From assembly GCF_002803155.1 (NCBI RefSeq), contig NZ_NNBP01000040.1, positions 1-64,000 of the forward strand: a stretch of 64,000 nucleotides of DNA, written 5' to 3'. This DNA is from Streptomyces sp. CB02959 (GTDB lineage: Bacteria > Actinomycetota > Actinomycetes > Streptomycetales > Streptomycetaceae). The translations under genes and the position numbers were made by a program. Of the stretch, positions 25,194 through 35,085 are shown piece after piece (position 1 is the first letter of the stretch; each line of letters starts with the position of its first letter). The notes under the pieces are model-generated. The model saw only the letters and a program-made list of their open reading frames with translations. It was not told where the DNA came from and made no database searches.

Positions 25194-26384
25194 ATGCTCT
25201 CCGCCTTCCGGGCCCGGTCCCGCACCCAGCGCGCCTTCCTGTGCCTCGTCGGTGCCGCTCTGGTCGTCCTCGTGGTGTTGGAGGGGCTGAACGCGCCATA
25301 CCTGCCGATGGCCGCGGCCACGGCGGTCTCCGGGGTGCTGTGCCTGGCCGCCCTGGTCACGCCGGAACGCCTGCTCGCACGGCAGATCGTGCTTGCCACG
25401 GCCGTCTCGTGCTCCCTGTCCGTGGTGGAGGCGCAGTTGCGCCACCGTCCCGAAAACACCCCGGGCATGGTGGAGTTGTGCGCACTGCTGCTGCTGATCA
25501 CCCGCGCCGTGCGGCGCTACCCGCCGGTAAAGGCGGTCGCCTACGCGGCGGGACCGGCGCTCGCCGCCGTCCTGCTGTCGCTGCGGCTGCTCGTCGACCA
25601 GCAGTTCCTGGTCGCCGTGGTCGTTGTGGTCGCGATGCCGTTCATGGTGGTGCTCGGGGTGTGCCTGCGGTTGTACGACACCCTGCGCGCCCGGGAGCGT
25701 GAAGCCATCCAGCACGCCCAACGCCTGGAGCACGCACGGGAGTTGCACGACTTCGTGGCGCACCACGTCACGGCGATCGTCGCCCAGACCAAGGCTGCGC
25801 GCTTCACGGCCTCGGTCGGCCACGTCCAGTCCCCGGAGGACCTGGACCGGATGCTCGCCGAGATCGAACGTGCCGGGTCCCAGGCGATGGGGTCGATGCG
25901 CTCCATGGTCTCCGGCCTGCGGGACACCTCCGTACCGGCCGCCACCCGTCCCGCGGGCGACCTGAGCGTGCTGCGGGACCTCACACAGGAGTTCTCCGTC
26001 CTGGGTCCGCCCGCCGCCCTGACCCTGGACCCGCGGCTCACCGAACGCCGTCTCCCGCCCGAGACCACCACCACGGTCCACCGCGTGGTGCAGGAGTCAC
26101 TGACCAACGCCCGCAAGCACGCCACCGGAGCCGACCGGGTCGAGGTGCGGGTCACCGTGCAGCCCGGCTCCCGGGACCGGCTGGAGGTGTCGGTGACCGA
26201 CGACGGCCGGGGCGGCACCCCGGCCGCCCGCGGGAAGGCGGACGGGAGCGGCTACGGCCTGGTCGGTCTGGCCGAGCGGGTCGAGGCGATCGGCGGGCAG
26301 CTCACCGCCGGCCCGCGGAGTGGCCGCGGCTGGCACGTCCTGGCCGTTCTCCCCCTGGGCACCGCGTCCACCTCGTCCGGCTGA
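25194..26384 (+). CDS. Two-component sensor histidine kinase (HisKA_3 type)
   Basis: The 396-aa product has about four to five N-terminal membrane helices (residues 15-165). A HisKA_3 dimerisation domain follows, with the phospho-acceptor in ARELHDFVAHHVTAIVAQ (about 180), and then a HATPase_c domain with VVQESLTNARKHATGADR (N box), VTDDGRGG and GYGLVGLAERVEAIGG. This is the NarL-class kinase paired with LuxR-type regulators. The ATG encoding MLSAFRARSRT was chosen; an earlier in-frame start at 25167 lies outside the likely transcript. The regulator gene follows closely. The divergent ABC transporter operon is the obvious target. Confidence 0.9.
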   Translation: MLSAFRARSRTQRAFLCLVGAALVVLVVLEGLNAPYLPMAAATAVSGVLCLAALVTPERLLARQIVLATAVSCSLSVVEAQLRHRPENTPGMVELCALLLLITRAVRRYPPVKAVAYAAGPALAAVLLSLRLLVDQQFLVAVVVVVAMPFMVVLGVCLRLYDTLRAREREAIQHAQRLEHARELHDFVAHHVTAIVAQTKAARFTASVGHVQSPEDLDRMLAEIERAGSQAMGSMRSMVSGLRDTSVPAATRPAGDLSVLRDLTQEFSVLGPPAALTLDPRLTERRLPPETTTTVHRVVQESLTNARKHATGADRVEVRVTVQPGSRDRLEVSVTDDGRGGTPAARGKADGSGYGLVGLAERVEAIGGQLTAGPRSGRGWHVLAVLPLGTASTSSG

Positions 26385-26416
26385 TGTACGGCGCACCACC
26401 TGCGATCATGTCCGGC

Positions 26417-27124
26417 ATGACGATCCGGGTACTCCTCGCCGACGATCAGGCGATGGTCCGCGCCGCGTTCCGCATGATCCTCGATTCCCAGCCGGACATG
26501 CAGGTCGTCGCCGAGGCCGCGGACGGGGCCGCGGCGGTCGAACAGGCCCGGCGGCTAAGGCCCGACGTCTGCCTCCTGGACATCCGCATGCCCGAGCTGG
26601 ACGGCCTGGAAGCCACCCGCCTCCTCGCGGGGCCCGACGTCCCGGACCCCTTGAACATCCTCATCGCCACCACCTTCGACCTGGACGAATACGTCTACAG
26701 CGCCCTGCGCAACGGCGCCTGCGGCTTCCTCCTCAAGGACGGAGCCCCCGGCCTGCTCACCGAAGCGGTGAGAGCCGCGTCCACGGGGCACTCGCTCATC
26801 TCCCCCTCGGTGACCGTCCGCCTCCTCGCGCACATGGCCCCACCTCACCGCCGGCGCCCGGCCGCCCGTCAGCCTCACCCGGGCCGTACGGCAGGAGCCG
26901 GGCCCAACGGGCTGATCGAGCCCCTGACCCAGCGTGAACTCGACGTCGTACGCCTCGTCGCACGCGGCCGCACCAACGAGGAACTGTCCACCGAGCTCTA
27001 CGTCACCCTGTCCACGGTCAAAACCCATCTCGGCAACATCCAACGCAAGCTCGCAACCCGCAACCGCGTCGAGATCGCTGCCTGGGCCTGGGAGAACGGA
27101 ATCTGCACCGGCGACCAGGACTGA
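26417..27124 (+). CDS. LuxR/NarL-family response regulator
   Basis: The 235-aa product has a receiver domain starting at MTIRVLLADDQAMVR, with acidic pair DD (8-9), phospho-acceptor Asp in CLLDIRMPELDGLEA (about 54) and the switch region IATTFDLDEYVYSALRNGA. The C-terminal LuxR helix-turn-helix has LTQRELDVVRLVARGRTNEE and VTLSTVKTHLGNIQRKL. A linker with MAPPHRRRPAARQPHPG is unusually long and basic. An alternative ATG at 26384 overlaps the kinase stop by one base and would add eleven residues not typical of the family. It should control the divergent ABC transporter genes. Confidence 0.9.
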   Translation: MTIRVLLADDQAMVRAAFRMILDSQPDMQVVAEAADGAAAVEQARRLRPDVCLLDIRMPELDGLEATRLLAGPDVPDPLNILIATTFDLDEYVYSALRNGACGFLLKDGAPGLLTEAVRAASTGHSLISPSVTVRLLAHMAPPHRRRPAARQPHPGRTAGAGPNGLIEPLTQRELDVVRLVARGRTNEELSTELYVTLSTVKTHLGNIQRKLATRNRVEIAAWAWENGICTGDQD

Positions 27125-27144
27125 CGGTCCGGGTCGCACCCCGC

Positions 27145-28773
27145 CTAGGCCCGGTCGGTGTGCCGCCGCGCCCGCAGCGCCAGCCGCAGTCCCAGCACCG
27201 TCTGCGGGTCGTCCAGGTCCGTCCCCAGCAGCTGGGCGATCCGCGCCAGCCGGTCGTAGAGCGTCTGCCGGTTGACGTTCAGGTCGCGGGCGGTCTCGGC
27301 CTTGCGGCCGGCGCTGGCCAGATACGCCTCCAGGGTCGGCAGCAGCGGCTGGCGGGCGCCCCGGTCGTGGGCCAGCAGCGGGCCGATGGCGCGCTCGACG
27401 AATTCGCTGAGCACCCCCTCCTCGCCGTGCTCCCGCATCCGCCACAGCAGCAGCTCGATGTCCAGGCGCCGGGCGTCGTACCAGGGTGCCGCCGGCAGTC
27501 CCTGGGCCGCGGCCGCCGCCTCCGCCGCGTGCCGCAGCCCCGGGCCGGCCGCCGCCCAGTCGCCCGCCGTGCCGACCACCACCACCGGACGGTGCGCCGA
27601 CGGCCGGTCCAGGCCCGCCCGGACGACCCCGGCGCGCAGTGCCTCGGCGACCCGGTCGGCCAGCGCCGCCCGGTCCTGGCCCGCGCGTAGCGCCACCAGC
27701 AGCGGCACCCGGCACTCCACGGGCCGCACGCCGAGCAGCACGGGCACCCCGGGGGCGGCCAGTTCCTCGCGCAGCGCCTGGGCGAGCAGCGCCCAACTGC
27801 CGGGGGAGGGCAGCGCGGCCGGCAGCCGCATCACCACCGGCAGCACCGGGTCGGTGCCCGGCCGGAAGCCCAGCAGCCGGGCCTGCGCCGGCGCCTCGGA
27901 CGCGGAGATCCGGCCCTCCGCCAACTCGGCCAGGAAGTCCCCGCGACCGCGGGCGGCCAGCACCTCCTCCTGACGGGACTGGAGCATGACCACGGCCAGC
28001 AGATCGGCGGCGCGCTCGGCGGCGATCCGGTGCACCGGCGTCGTCGGCCCGTTCACCGGGAGCAGCACCAGCCGGGCACGCACCGCGTCCGGCCCGGGCC
28101 CGCCGCCGGGCACCTCGATGCGTACGCCGGAGTCCCGCAGCCCCTCCCAGGCCAGCAGCGGATCGGCGTCCGCCGCGCCGTCCTCGCCCTCCGGCCCGGC
28201 CGCGTACAGCGGGCTGCCGTCGGGGGCCTCCAGGCACAGCGGATTGCCGGTGAAGACGGCGAGCAGCCGCAGCACCTCCGGGGCGCCGCCGCCCCGCAGC
28301 AGCACGCCGGTGCAGCGCCGCAGCAGTTCGTCGGCGCGCCGCAGCAGGCTGTAGTGGCTGTTGATGATCTCGGTGTGGATCTCCTCGGTGACCGTGACGT
28401 ACGGGACTTCGCGGTGCAGCTGGATCAGCGGCAGCCCGCAGTCCCGCGCGGCGTCGATCAGCGCGGCGGGCAGGGCGTCGAACCGCGAGCCCAGCTCGAC
28501 GACCAGCGCGGCGACGTCCCGGTCCGCGAGCTTGCGGATGAAGGCGCGCTGCTCGGACGGCCGGGTACCCACCCCGAGCCCGGTGGTCAGCAGCAGCTCG
28601 CCGCCCTTGAGCAGCGAGGCGATGTGCGGGACCTCGCCGGCGTGCACCCAGCGCACCGGCCGGCCCATCCGGTCCTCGCCGGCCAGCACCTCCGGCAGGC
28701 CGCGCCGCAGCGCCGGCAGCTCCAACGCCCTGCGTACCGTGATGTCGGCTTCGATCTTCCCGTGCGGCCCCAT
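27145..28773 (-). CDS. PucR-family transcriptional regulator
   Basis: The 542-aa product has an N-terminal PucR (purine catabolism regulator) domain with LLKGGELLLTTGLGV and a conserved RKLADRDVAALVVELGSRF. A variable middle follows, then a C-terminal helix-turn-helix of the PucR type, LEAYLASAGRKAETARDLNVNRQTLYDRLARI cut here into its parts LEAYLASAGRK and NVNRQTLYDRL. Members respond to small metabolites. The start is ATG at 28773 (MGPHGKIEAD). It converges on the response regulator gene and diverges from the GH64 gene, which it might control. Confidence 0.88.
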   Translation of the reverse strand: MGPHGKIEADITVRRALELPALRRGLPEVLAGEDRMGRPVRWVHAGEVPHIASLLKGGELLLTTGLGVGTRPSEQRAFIRKLADRDVAALVVELGSRFDALPAALIDAARDCGLPLIQLHREVPYVTVTEEIHTEIINSHYSLLRRADELLRRCTGVLLRGGGAPEVLRLLAVFTGNPLCLEAPDGSPLYAAGPEGEDGAADADPLLAWEGLRDSGVRIEVPGGGPGPDAVRARLVLLPVNGPTTPVHRIAAERAADLLAVVMLQSRQEEVLAARGRGDFLAELAEGRISASEAPAQARLLGFRPGTDPVLPVVMRLPAALPSPGSWALLAQALREELAAPGVPVLLGVRPVECRVPLLVALRAGQDRAALADRVAEALRAGVVRAGLDRPSAHRPVVVVGTAGDWAAAGPGLRHAAEAAAAAQGLPAAPWYDARRLDIELLLWRMREHGEEGVLSEFVERAIGPLLAHDRGARQPLLPTLEAYLASAGRKAETARDLNVNRQTLYDRLARIAQLLGTDLDDPQTVLGLRLALRARRHTDRA

Positions 28774-28899
28774 GCCGCGAACGCTACCGCGCGCACAGCT
28801 ATCCGGAGGAACGTGATCCGGATGGCCTCCGCCGGTCGCCCGGGGCGGCTCACGCACACCATCCGACCCGCCGCACAACTCCTTTCCCTGGACGCACAC

Positions 28900-28929
28900 T
28901 TGACGTTGGCCAGGGGGCCTGGGCAGGGT
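28900..28929 (+). promoter_or_regulatory. Candidate promoter of the GH64 gene
   Basis: A TTGACG hexamer (28900-28905) is followed after 18 bp by CAGGGT (28924-28929). This is close to the vegetative promoter form used by Streptomyces. It lies about 55 bp upstream of the ATG. Confidence 0.4.
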
Positions 28930-28948
28930 GCTTGGACCATACCAACGA

Positions 28949-28956
28949 GAGCGCTC
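28949..28956. promoter_or_regulatory. Candidate LacI-family (CebR-like) operator upstream of GH64 gene
   Basis: The 8-bp palindrome GAGCGCTC, within ACGAGAGCGCTCACC, matches the core of the remembered TGGGAGCGCTCCCA operator of sugar-responsive LacI regulators in Streptomyces. It sits about 20 bp after the candidate -10, a repressing position. Flanks match poorly. Confidence 0.4.
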
Positions 28957-28983
28957 ACCCCACCCCCCACAAGGAGCCGCCTC

Positions 28984-30150
28984 ATGATCACCCGACGCAC
29001 CCTGCTCGGCGGACTCGCCGCCGGCGCCGCCACCGCCGCCCTCGCCGGCCGGGCCGCCGGCACCCCCGCCCCCCGCGCGGCGGCCGCCCTCCCGCTGCAC
29101 CTCGTCAACAACTCCGGCGCCTACGCCAACGGCTCGGTCTGGATCTACATCCTCGGCAACGACGGCACCCAGCAGGTCCGGGTCACCCCGGACGGCCGGC
29201 TCGCCCCCGTCTCCCTCGCCGACAACGGCCCGGACGGCTTCACCGACTACGCGATACCGCTCGCCGCCACCGGCACCACCACCGTCCAGCTGCCCCCGAT
29301 GTCCGGCCGGATCTACACCAGCCTGGGCGCCAAGCTCAAGATCAAGGCGGTCGCCGACGGCAACGGCAGGCCCGCGCTGGCCTACCCCGCGGGCTGGGTC
29401 GCCTCCGACCCCAACTACGACGTGCTGCACGACTGCGCCGAGTTCACCTACAACTCCGGCGGGATGTTCTGCAACACCACCATGGTCGACATGTTCAGCG
29501 TCCCGCTCGCCCTACGGCTCACCGGCTCCGGCGACCAGACCACCGGCACCCTCAAGGACGGCGCCCGGGCCCGGATCTTCGCCGACGTCAAGGCCGCCGC
29601 GGGCTTCGACCGCCTGGTTCTCGGCGACCGGCGGGTGATCGCCCCCGGCCACGGCCTGGACAGCGGCCTGTTCGCCGCCGACTACTTCGCCCCGGCCGTC
29701 GACGCCGCCTGGTCCGCGTACGCCGGCAAAGACCTGACCGTCACGACCAACGCCGGCGCCTTCACCGGCCGGGTCAGCGGCGACCAGCTCACCTTCACCG
29801 GCCCCGGCGCGGCAGCCGGGGGAGTCTCCTTCACCCGGCCCGGCACCCGCGACGTCCTCTTCTGCGACGGCACCCTGGCCGCCCCCAACGACGGCACCCG
29901 CGGCCCGCTGGCCGCCGTCCTCGGCGCCGCCCTCAACCGCTCCACCCTGGCGACCCACGCCGCCCAGCCGGTCACCGACCCGGCCGCCTTCTACCAGCAG
30001 CCGCTGACCAACCACTACGCCCGCGCCATGCACACCGCGACCACCGACGGCAAGGCGTACGGATTCGCCTTCGACGACGTCGCCGGCTTCGCCTCCTACA
30101 TCGAGGACCACGCCCCCAAGGAGCTCACCCTCACCCTGACGCCGTTCTGA
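28984..30150 (+). CDS. Secreted GH64 beta-1,3-glucanase
   Basis: The 388-aa product begins with a twin-arginine signal (MITRRTLLGGLAAGAATAAL), so export by Tat is likely, with cleavage near AGTPAPRAAAALP. The mature part resembles GH64 laminaripentaose-producing glucanases: LPLHLVNNSGAYANGSVWIY at the start, HDCAEFTYNSGGMFCNTTMVDMF split as HDCAEFTYN and CNTTMVDMF with its acidic residues, and the end segment AYGFAFDDVAGFASYIED. The enzyme would cut beta-1,3-glucans of fungal walls. AAGGAG lies eight bases before the ATG. A sugar-type operator and a promoter lie upstream. Confidence 0.9.
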   Translation: MITRRTLLGGLAAGAATAALAGRAAGTPAPRAAAALPLHLVNNSGAYANGSVWIYILGNDGTQQVRVTPDGRLAPVSLADNGPDGFTDYAIPLAATGTTTVQLPPMSGRIYTSLGAKLKIKAVADGNGRPALAYPAGWVASDPNYDVLHDCAEFTYNSGGMFCNTTMVDMFSVPLALRLTGSGDQTTGTLKDGARARIFADVKAAAGFDRLVLGDRRVIAPGHGLDSGLFAADYFAPAVDAAWSAYAGKDLTVTTNAGAFTGRVSGDQLTFTGPGAAAGGVSFTRPGTRDVLFCDGTLAAPNDGTRGPLAAVLGAALNRSTLATHAAQPVTDPAAFYQQPLTNHYARAMHTATTDGKAYGFAFDDVAGFASYIEDHAPKELTLTLTPF

Positions 30151-30160
30151 CCGGAGGAAG

Positions 30161-30214
30161 CCGGAATCCGACGGAAATCTGGAATCCGACGGAAAGCCGG
30201 AATCCGACCGAAGC
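30161..30214 (+). repeat. Three tandem 18-bp repeats after the GH64 gene
   Basis: Three units of the form CCGGAATCCGACGGAAAG lie head to tail (30161-30178, 30179-30196, 30197-30214). They differ at two or three positions each. They start ten bases after the GH64 stop and end just before the terminator hairpin. Confidence 0.85.
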
Positions 30215-30226
30215 GAAGACCGCCGG

Positions 30227-30258
30227 GCGGTTGACGCCCCGAAGGGGGCGTCAACCGC
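30227..30258. terminator. Bidirectional terminator between GH64 and GH15 genes
   Basis: A perfect 14-bp stem (30227-30240 with 30245-30258) has a GAAG tetraloop. Its right arm overlaps the last codons of the GH15 gene (stop at 30251-30253). Confidence 0.8.
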
Positions 30259-32047
30259 CGTAGGCCCCACTGGCGGTCAGCCGCAGCGCCGTGTCGATCA
30301 GCGGGACGTGGCTGAACGCCTGCGGGAAGTTCCCCACCTGCCGTTGGAGCCGGGAGTCCCACTCCTCGGCGAGCAGCCCCAGGTCGTTGCGGAGCGAGAG
30401 CAGCTTCTCGAAGAGTTTGCGGGCCTCCTCCACCCGGCCGATCATCGCCAGGTCGTCGGCCAGCCAGAACGAACAGGCCAGGAACGCCCCCTCGTCGCCT
30501 TCGAGGCCGTCCACCCCGAGCCCCTCGCCGGACGTCGGGTAGCGCAGCACGAACCCGTCCTCGGTGGACAGCTCCCGCTGGATCGCCTCGATGGTGCCGA
30601 TGACCCGCTTGTCGTCCGGCGGCAGGAACCCGACCTGCGGGATCAGCAGCAGCGACGCGTCCAGCTCCAGCGAGCCGTAGGACTGGGTGAAGGTGTTCCG
30701 CTCCTTGTCGTAACCCTTCTCGCAGACGTCCCGGTGGATGGTCTCCCGCAGGTCCTTCCACCGCTCCAGCGGGCCGTCCACGTCACCGGACTCGATCAGC
30801 TTCACCGTGCGGTCCACCGCGACCCAGGTCATGACCTTGGAGTGCACGAAGTGCCGACGCGGCCCGCGCACCTCCCAGATGCCCTCGTCCGGCTCGTCCC
30901 AGTGCTTCTCCACCCACTCGATCAGCTTGATCTGGAGCAGCGAGGCGTAGTCGTTGCGGGCCAGCCCGGTCATGTGCGCCAGGTGCAGCGCCTCGGTGAC
31001 CTCGCCGTAGACGTCCAGCTGGAGCTGGCCGGCGGCGCCGTTGCCGACCCGCACCGGGCGCGACTCCTCGTACCCGGGCAGCCACTTGAGCTCGGTCTCG
31101 CCCAGCTCCCGCTCACCGGCGATGCCGTACATGATCTGGAGGTTCTCCGGGTCGCCGGCCACCGCCCGCAGCAGCCACTCGCGCCACGCCCGGGCCTCCT
31201 CGCGGTAGCCGGTGCGCAGCAGCGACGACAGGGTGATCGCCGCGTCCCTCAGCCAGGTGAAGCGGTAGTCCCAGTTGCGGATCCCGCCGATGCACTCCGG
31301 CAGCGACGTCGTCGGCGCCGCCACGATCCCGCCGGTCGGCGCGTACGTCAGCGCCTTGAGCGTGATCAGCGAGCGCACCACCGCGTCCCGGTAGGGCCCG
31401 TGGTACGTGCAGTGCTCGACCCACTCGCGCCAGAACTCCTCGGTCGCCTCCAGCGACCCCTGCGGGTCCGCCAGCGCCGGCGGCTCGTGGTGCGAGGGCT
31501 GCCAGCTGATCGTGAACGCGATCCGCTCGCCCGGCGACACCGTGAAGTCGGAGTACGTCGTCAGGTCCTTGCCGTAGGTCTCGGCCGAGGTGTCCAGCCA
31601 CACCGAGTCGGGCCCGGCGACCGCGACGGTCCGGCCGTCCACCTTGTGCACCCAGGGCACCACCCAGCCGTACGCGAACCGCATCCGCAGCTCCGACCGC
31701 ATCGGCACCCGGCCGCTGACGCCCTCCACGATCCGGATGACCTGGGGCGCGCCGTCCCGCGGCGGCATGAAGTCGATCACCCGGACGGTACCTCGCGGAG
31801 TGTCCCACTCGGACTCCAGGACGAGTGAATCCCCGCGGTAGCGCCGCCGGTCCGCGGCCCGCGGGCCCTCCGCACCGGCCGGCCCCAGCTGCCAGAAGCC
31901 GTGCTCCTCGGTGCCCAGCAGTCCCGCGAAGACCGCGGGAGAGTCGAACCGGGGCAGGCACAGCCAGTCGACCGTGCCGTCCCGGCACACGAGAGCGGCG
32001 GTCTGCATATCGCCGATAAGTGCGTAGTCCTCGATGCGCCCGGCCAC
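30251..32047 (-). CDS. GH15 glucoamylase/trehalase-like glycoside hydrolase
   Basis: The 598-aa product has the cytosolic actinobacterial GH15 form, with an N-terminal DUF5911-like sandwich (GRIEDYALIGDMQTAALV, then WLCLPRFDSPAVF) and the (alpha/alpha)6 catalytic domain. Visible catalytic-domain marks are IGGIRNWDYRFTWLRDAA (about 280), QLQLDVYGEV, and the late EEWDSRLQRQVGNFPQAFSH with its acidic residue. Mycobacterial relatives are trehalases. GTG at 32047 was chosen because GGGAG lies six bases upstream; the ATG two codons earlier abuts that site and is unlikely. No signal peptide is present. It diverges from pyrG. Confidence 0.9.
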   Translation of the reverse strand: MAGRIEDYALIGDMQTAALVCRDGTVDWLCLPRFDSPAVFAGLLGTEEHGFWQLGPAGAEGPRAADRRRYRGDSLVLESEWDTPRGTVRVIDFMPPRDGAPQVIRIVEGVSGRVPMRSELRMRFAYGWVVPWVHKVDGRTVAVAGPDSVWLDTSAETYGKDLTTYSDFTVSPGERIAFTISWQPSHHEPPALADPQGSLEATEEFWREWVEHCTYHGPYRDAVVRSLITLKALTYAPTGGIVAAPTTSLPECIGGIRNWDYRFTWLRDAAITLSSLLRTGYREEARAWREWLLRAVAGDPENLQIMYGIAGERELGETELKWLPGYEESRPVRVGNGAAGQLQLDVYGEVTEALHLAHMTGLARNDYASLLQIKLIEWVEKHWDEPDEGIWEVRGPRRHFVHSKVMTWVAVDRTVKLIESGDVDGPLERWKDLRETIHRDVCEKGYDKERNTFTQSYGSLELDASLLLIPQVGFLPPDDKRVIGTIEAIQRELSTEDGFVLRYPTSGEGLGVDGLEGDEGAFLACSFWLADDLAMIGRVEEARKLFEKLLSLRNDLGLLAEEWDSRLQRQVGNFPQAFSHVPLIDTALRLTASGAYGG

Positions 32048-32500
32048 GTGCATCTCCCGTCGAACTGGAGTCACGCCCCCCAGGGGACGTTGTGTGCTGT
32101 CCGTCCTGCCAATGAAACGTCGCCGAGCAGCGGGACCGGAAATCGGGCTGCGGGCACTTCCCCGGCTCGCGCCGGGGGCGCCCCCACCCACCGGTAGCTG
32201 GGGGAGGGCGGTGCCTTCCCGGACGGCTCTTAGCGAGTGTCCGAGCAGAATACGACGCAGGGGGGTGCTCCGCGCGATGCTCACGTCGAGTGGGGGTGGT
32301 CCGATTGGGTGGCCTGTCCGAGGACCCCTTCCGGTGCGTGGCCGGACGCGACCATGCCCGGTCGCTGATAGCCTGGTACCCCGTGGACCGGTGGGACCCA
32401 GCAGAAATGCGGCACCCCCGAACCGCAGCGACGGCACCCCTGAATCTCAGGACCGAAGTCCCGTCGCACCTCTCCACCTCGCGACCACGGGAGCCCCCTC
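32048..32500. other. Divergent regulatory region between GH15 and pyrG genes
   Basis: The 453 bp hold no convincing gene. They contain the inverted repeat at 32179-32210, a TAGCCT (32369-32374) that could be a -10 for pyrG without a good -35, and a GGGAG Shine-Dalgarno for pyrG. No recognisable riboswitch was seen. Confidence 0.5.
32179..32210. repeat. Imperfect inverted repeat, CCCCCACCCA / TGGGGGAGGG type
   Basis: Arms 32179-32190 and 32199-32210 pair at 10 of 12 positions around an 8-nt loop (CCGGTAGC). GC-rich elements with a similar CTGGGGGAGG arm are, from memory, scattered through intergenic regions of many Streptomyces genomes. Confidence 0.45.
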
Positions 32501-34177
<1,677 letters not shown>

Positions 34178-34201
34178 GCGGCGCCCCGCCGGTTACGGTT
34201 G

Positions 34202-34241
34202 CCGGGGTACGGCCTCCTCCCGGGAGGCGGTACCCCGGTTT
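34202..34241 (+). terminator. Terminator after pyrG
   Basis: A 16-bp stem with one mismatch (34202-34217 with 34223-34238) and a 5-nt loop is followed by TTT. It lies between the pyrG stop and the NUDIX start, so the NUDIX gene is either separately promoted or attenuated. Confidence 0.8.
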
Positions 34242-34275
34242 CCGCGTTGGCACAGGTACACACAGGAGGACGCGC

Positions 34276-34902
34276 ATGGCGATCAGGGACACCGCGGAGG
34301 AGTGGACGGTCACCGGGACCACCACACCGTTCACCGGAGCCAAGACCAGCGTGCGCACCGACCGGGTCGTCATGCCGGACGGCGCCACCGTCAGCCGCGA
34401 CTACCAGGTCCACCCGGGCTCGGTGGCGATCCTCGCCCTCGACGACGCCGGCCGGGTGCTGGTCCTGCACCAGTACCGCCACCCCGTGCGGCAGAAGCTG
34501 TGGGAGATCCCCGCCGGGCTGCTCGACATCCCCGGCGAGAACCCGCTGCACGCCGCACAGCGCGAGCTGTACGAGGAGGCGCACGTCAAGGCCGACCACT
34601 GGCGGGTGCTGACCGACGTCTACACCACCCCGGGCGGCAGCGACGAGGCGGTGCGGGTCTTCCTGGCCCGCGGGCTGTCCGAGGCCGAAGGGGAGCGCTT
34701 CGAGGTCTCCGACGAGGAGGCCGAGATGGAGCTGGCGCGGGTCCCGGTGGACGAACTGGTCCGCGGGGTGCTCGCCGGCGAGCTGCACAACAACTGCCTG
34801 GTCGTCGGGGTGTTGGCGCTCACCGCGGCGCAGGCCGGCGACGGCCTGGACGCCCTCCGGCCGGCCGACGCGCCCTGGCCGGCCCGCCCCTACGAAGCCT
34901 GA
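34276..34902 (+). CDS. NUDIX hydrolase, ADP-ribose pyrophosphatase type
   Basis: The 208-aa product has the NUDIX box around AGLLDIPGENPLHAAQRELYEEA (parts: AGLLDIPGE and AQRELYEEAHV, about 80-105). The REL-x-EE metal-binding core is intact; the usual glycine after it is replaced by histidine. The flanking LHQYRHPVRQKLWEIPAG and the TDVYTTPGGSDEAV loop are typical of ADP-ribose pyrophosphatases (NudF/YqkG class). The ATG has AGGAGG six bases upstream. It lies between two terminator hairpins, so it is probably monocistronic. Confidence 0.9.
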   Translation: MAIRDTAEEWTVTGTTTPFTGAKTSVRTDRVVMPDGATVSRDYQVHPGSVAILALDDAGRVLVLHQYRHPVRQKLWEIPAGLLDIPGENPLHAAQRELYEEAHVKADHWRVLTDVYTTPGGSDEAVRVFLARGLSEAEGERFEVSDEEAEMELARVPVDELVRGVLAGELHNNCLVVGVLALTAAQAGDGLDALRPADAPWPARPYEA

Positions 34903-34906
34903 TCCC

Positions 34907-34934
34907 CGGGGCCGGGTGCCGCCACCCGGCCCCG
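34907..34934 (+). terminator. Terminator after the NUDIX gene
   Basis: A perfect 12-bp stem (34907-34918 with 34923-34934) with a CCGC tetraloop starts five bases after the NUDIX stop. No T-run follows. Confidence 0.75.
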
Positions 34935-35085
34935 CCGCCGTCCGGTCGGATGATCCGCCGATCCGATCGAGTGACCCAACCACCCTTCACCGCACGGGAC
35001 GTGACGGGTCGTGAACTACGCTCGGCAGGGTTCCCGTGCGCGTCCGCGACGGGAACGGACGCGCAGGCGGACGGGAGCGTGACCG

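Noticed and set aside
30161..30214. Tandem repeat as a CRISPR array
   Set aside because: Units are directly adjacent without unique spacers and there are no cas genes.
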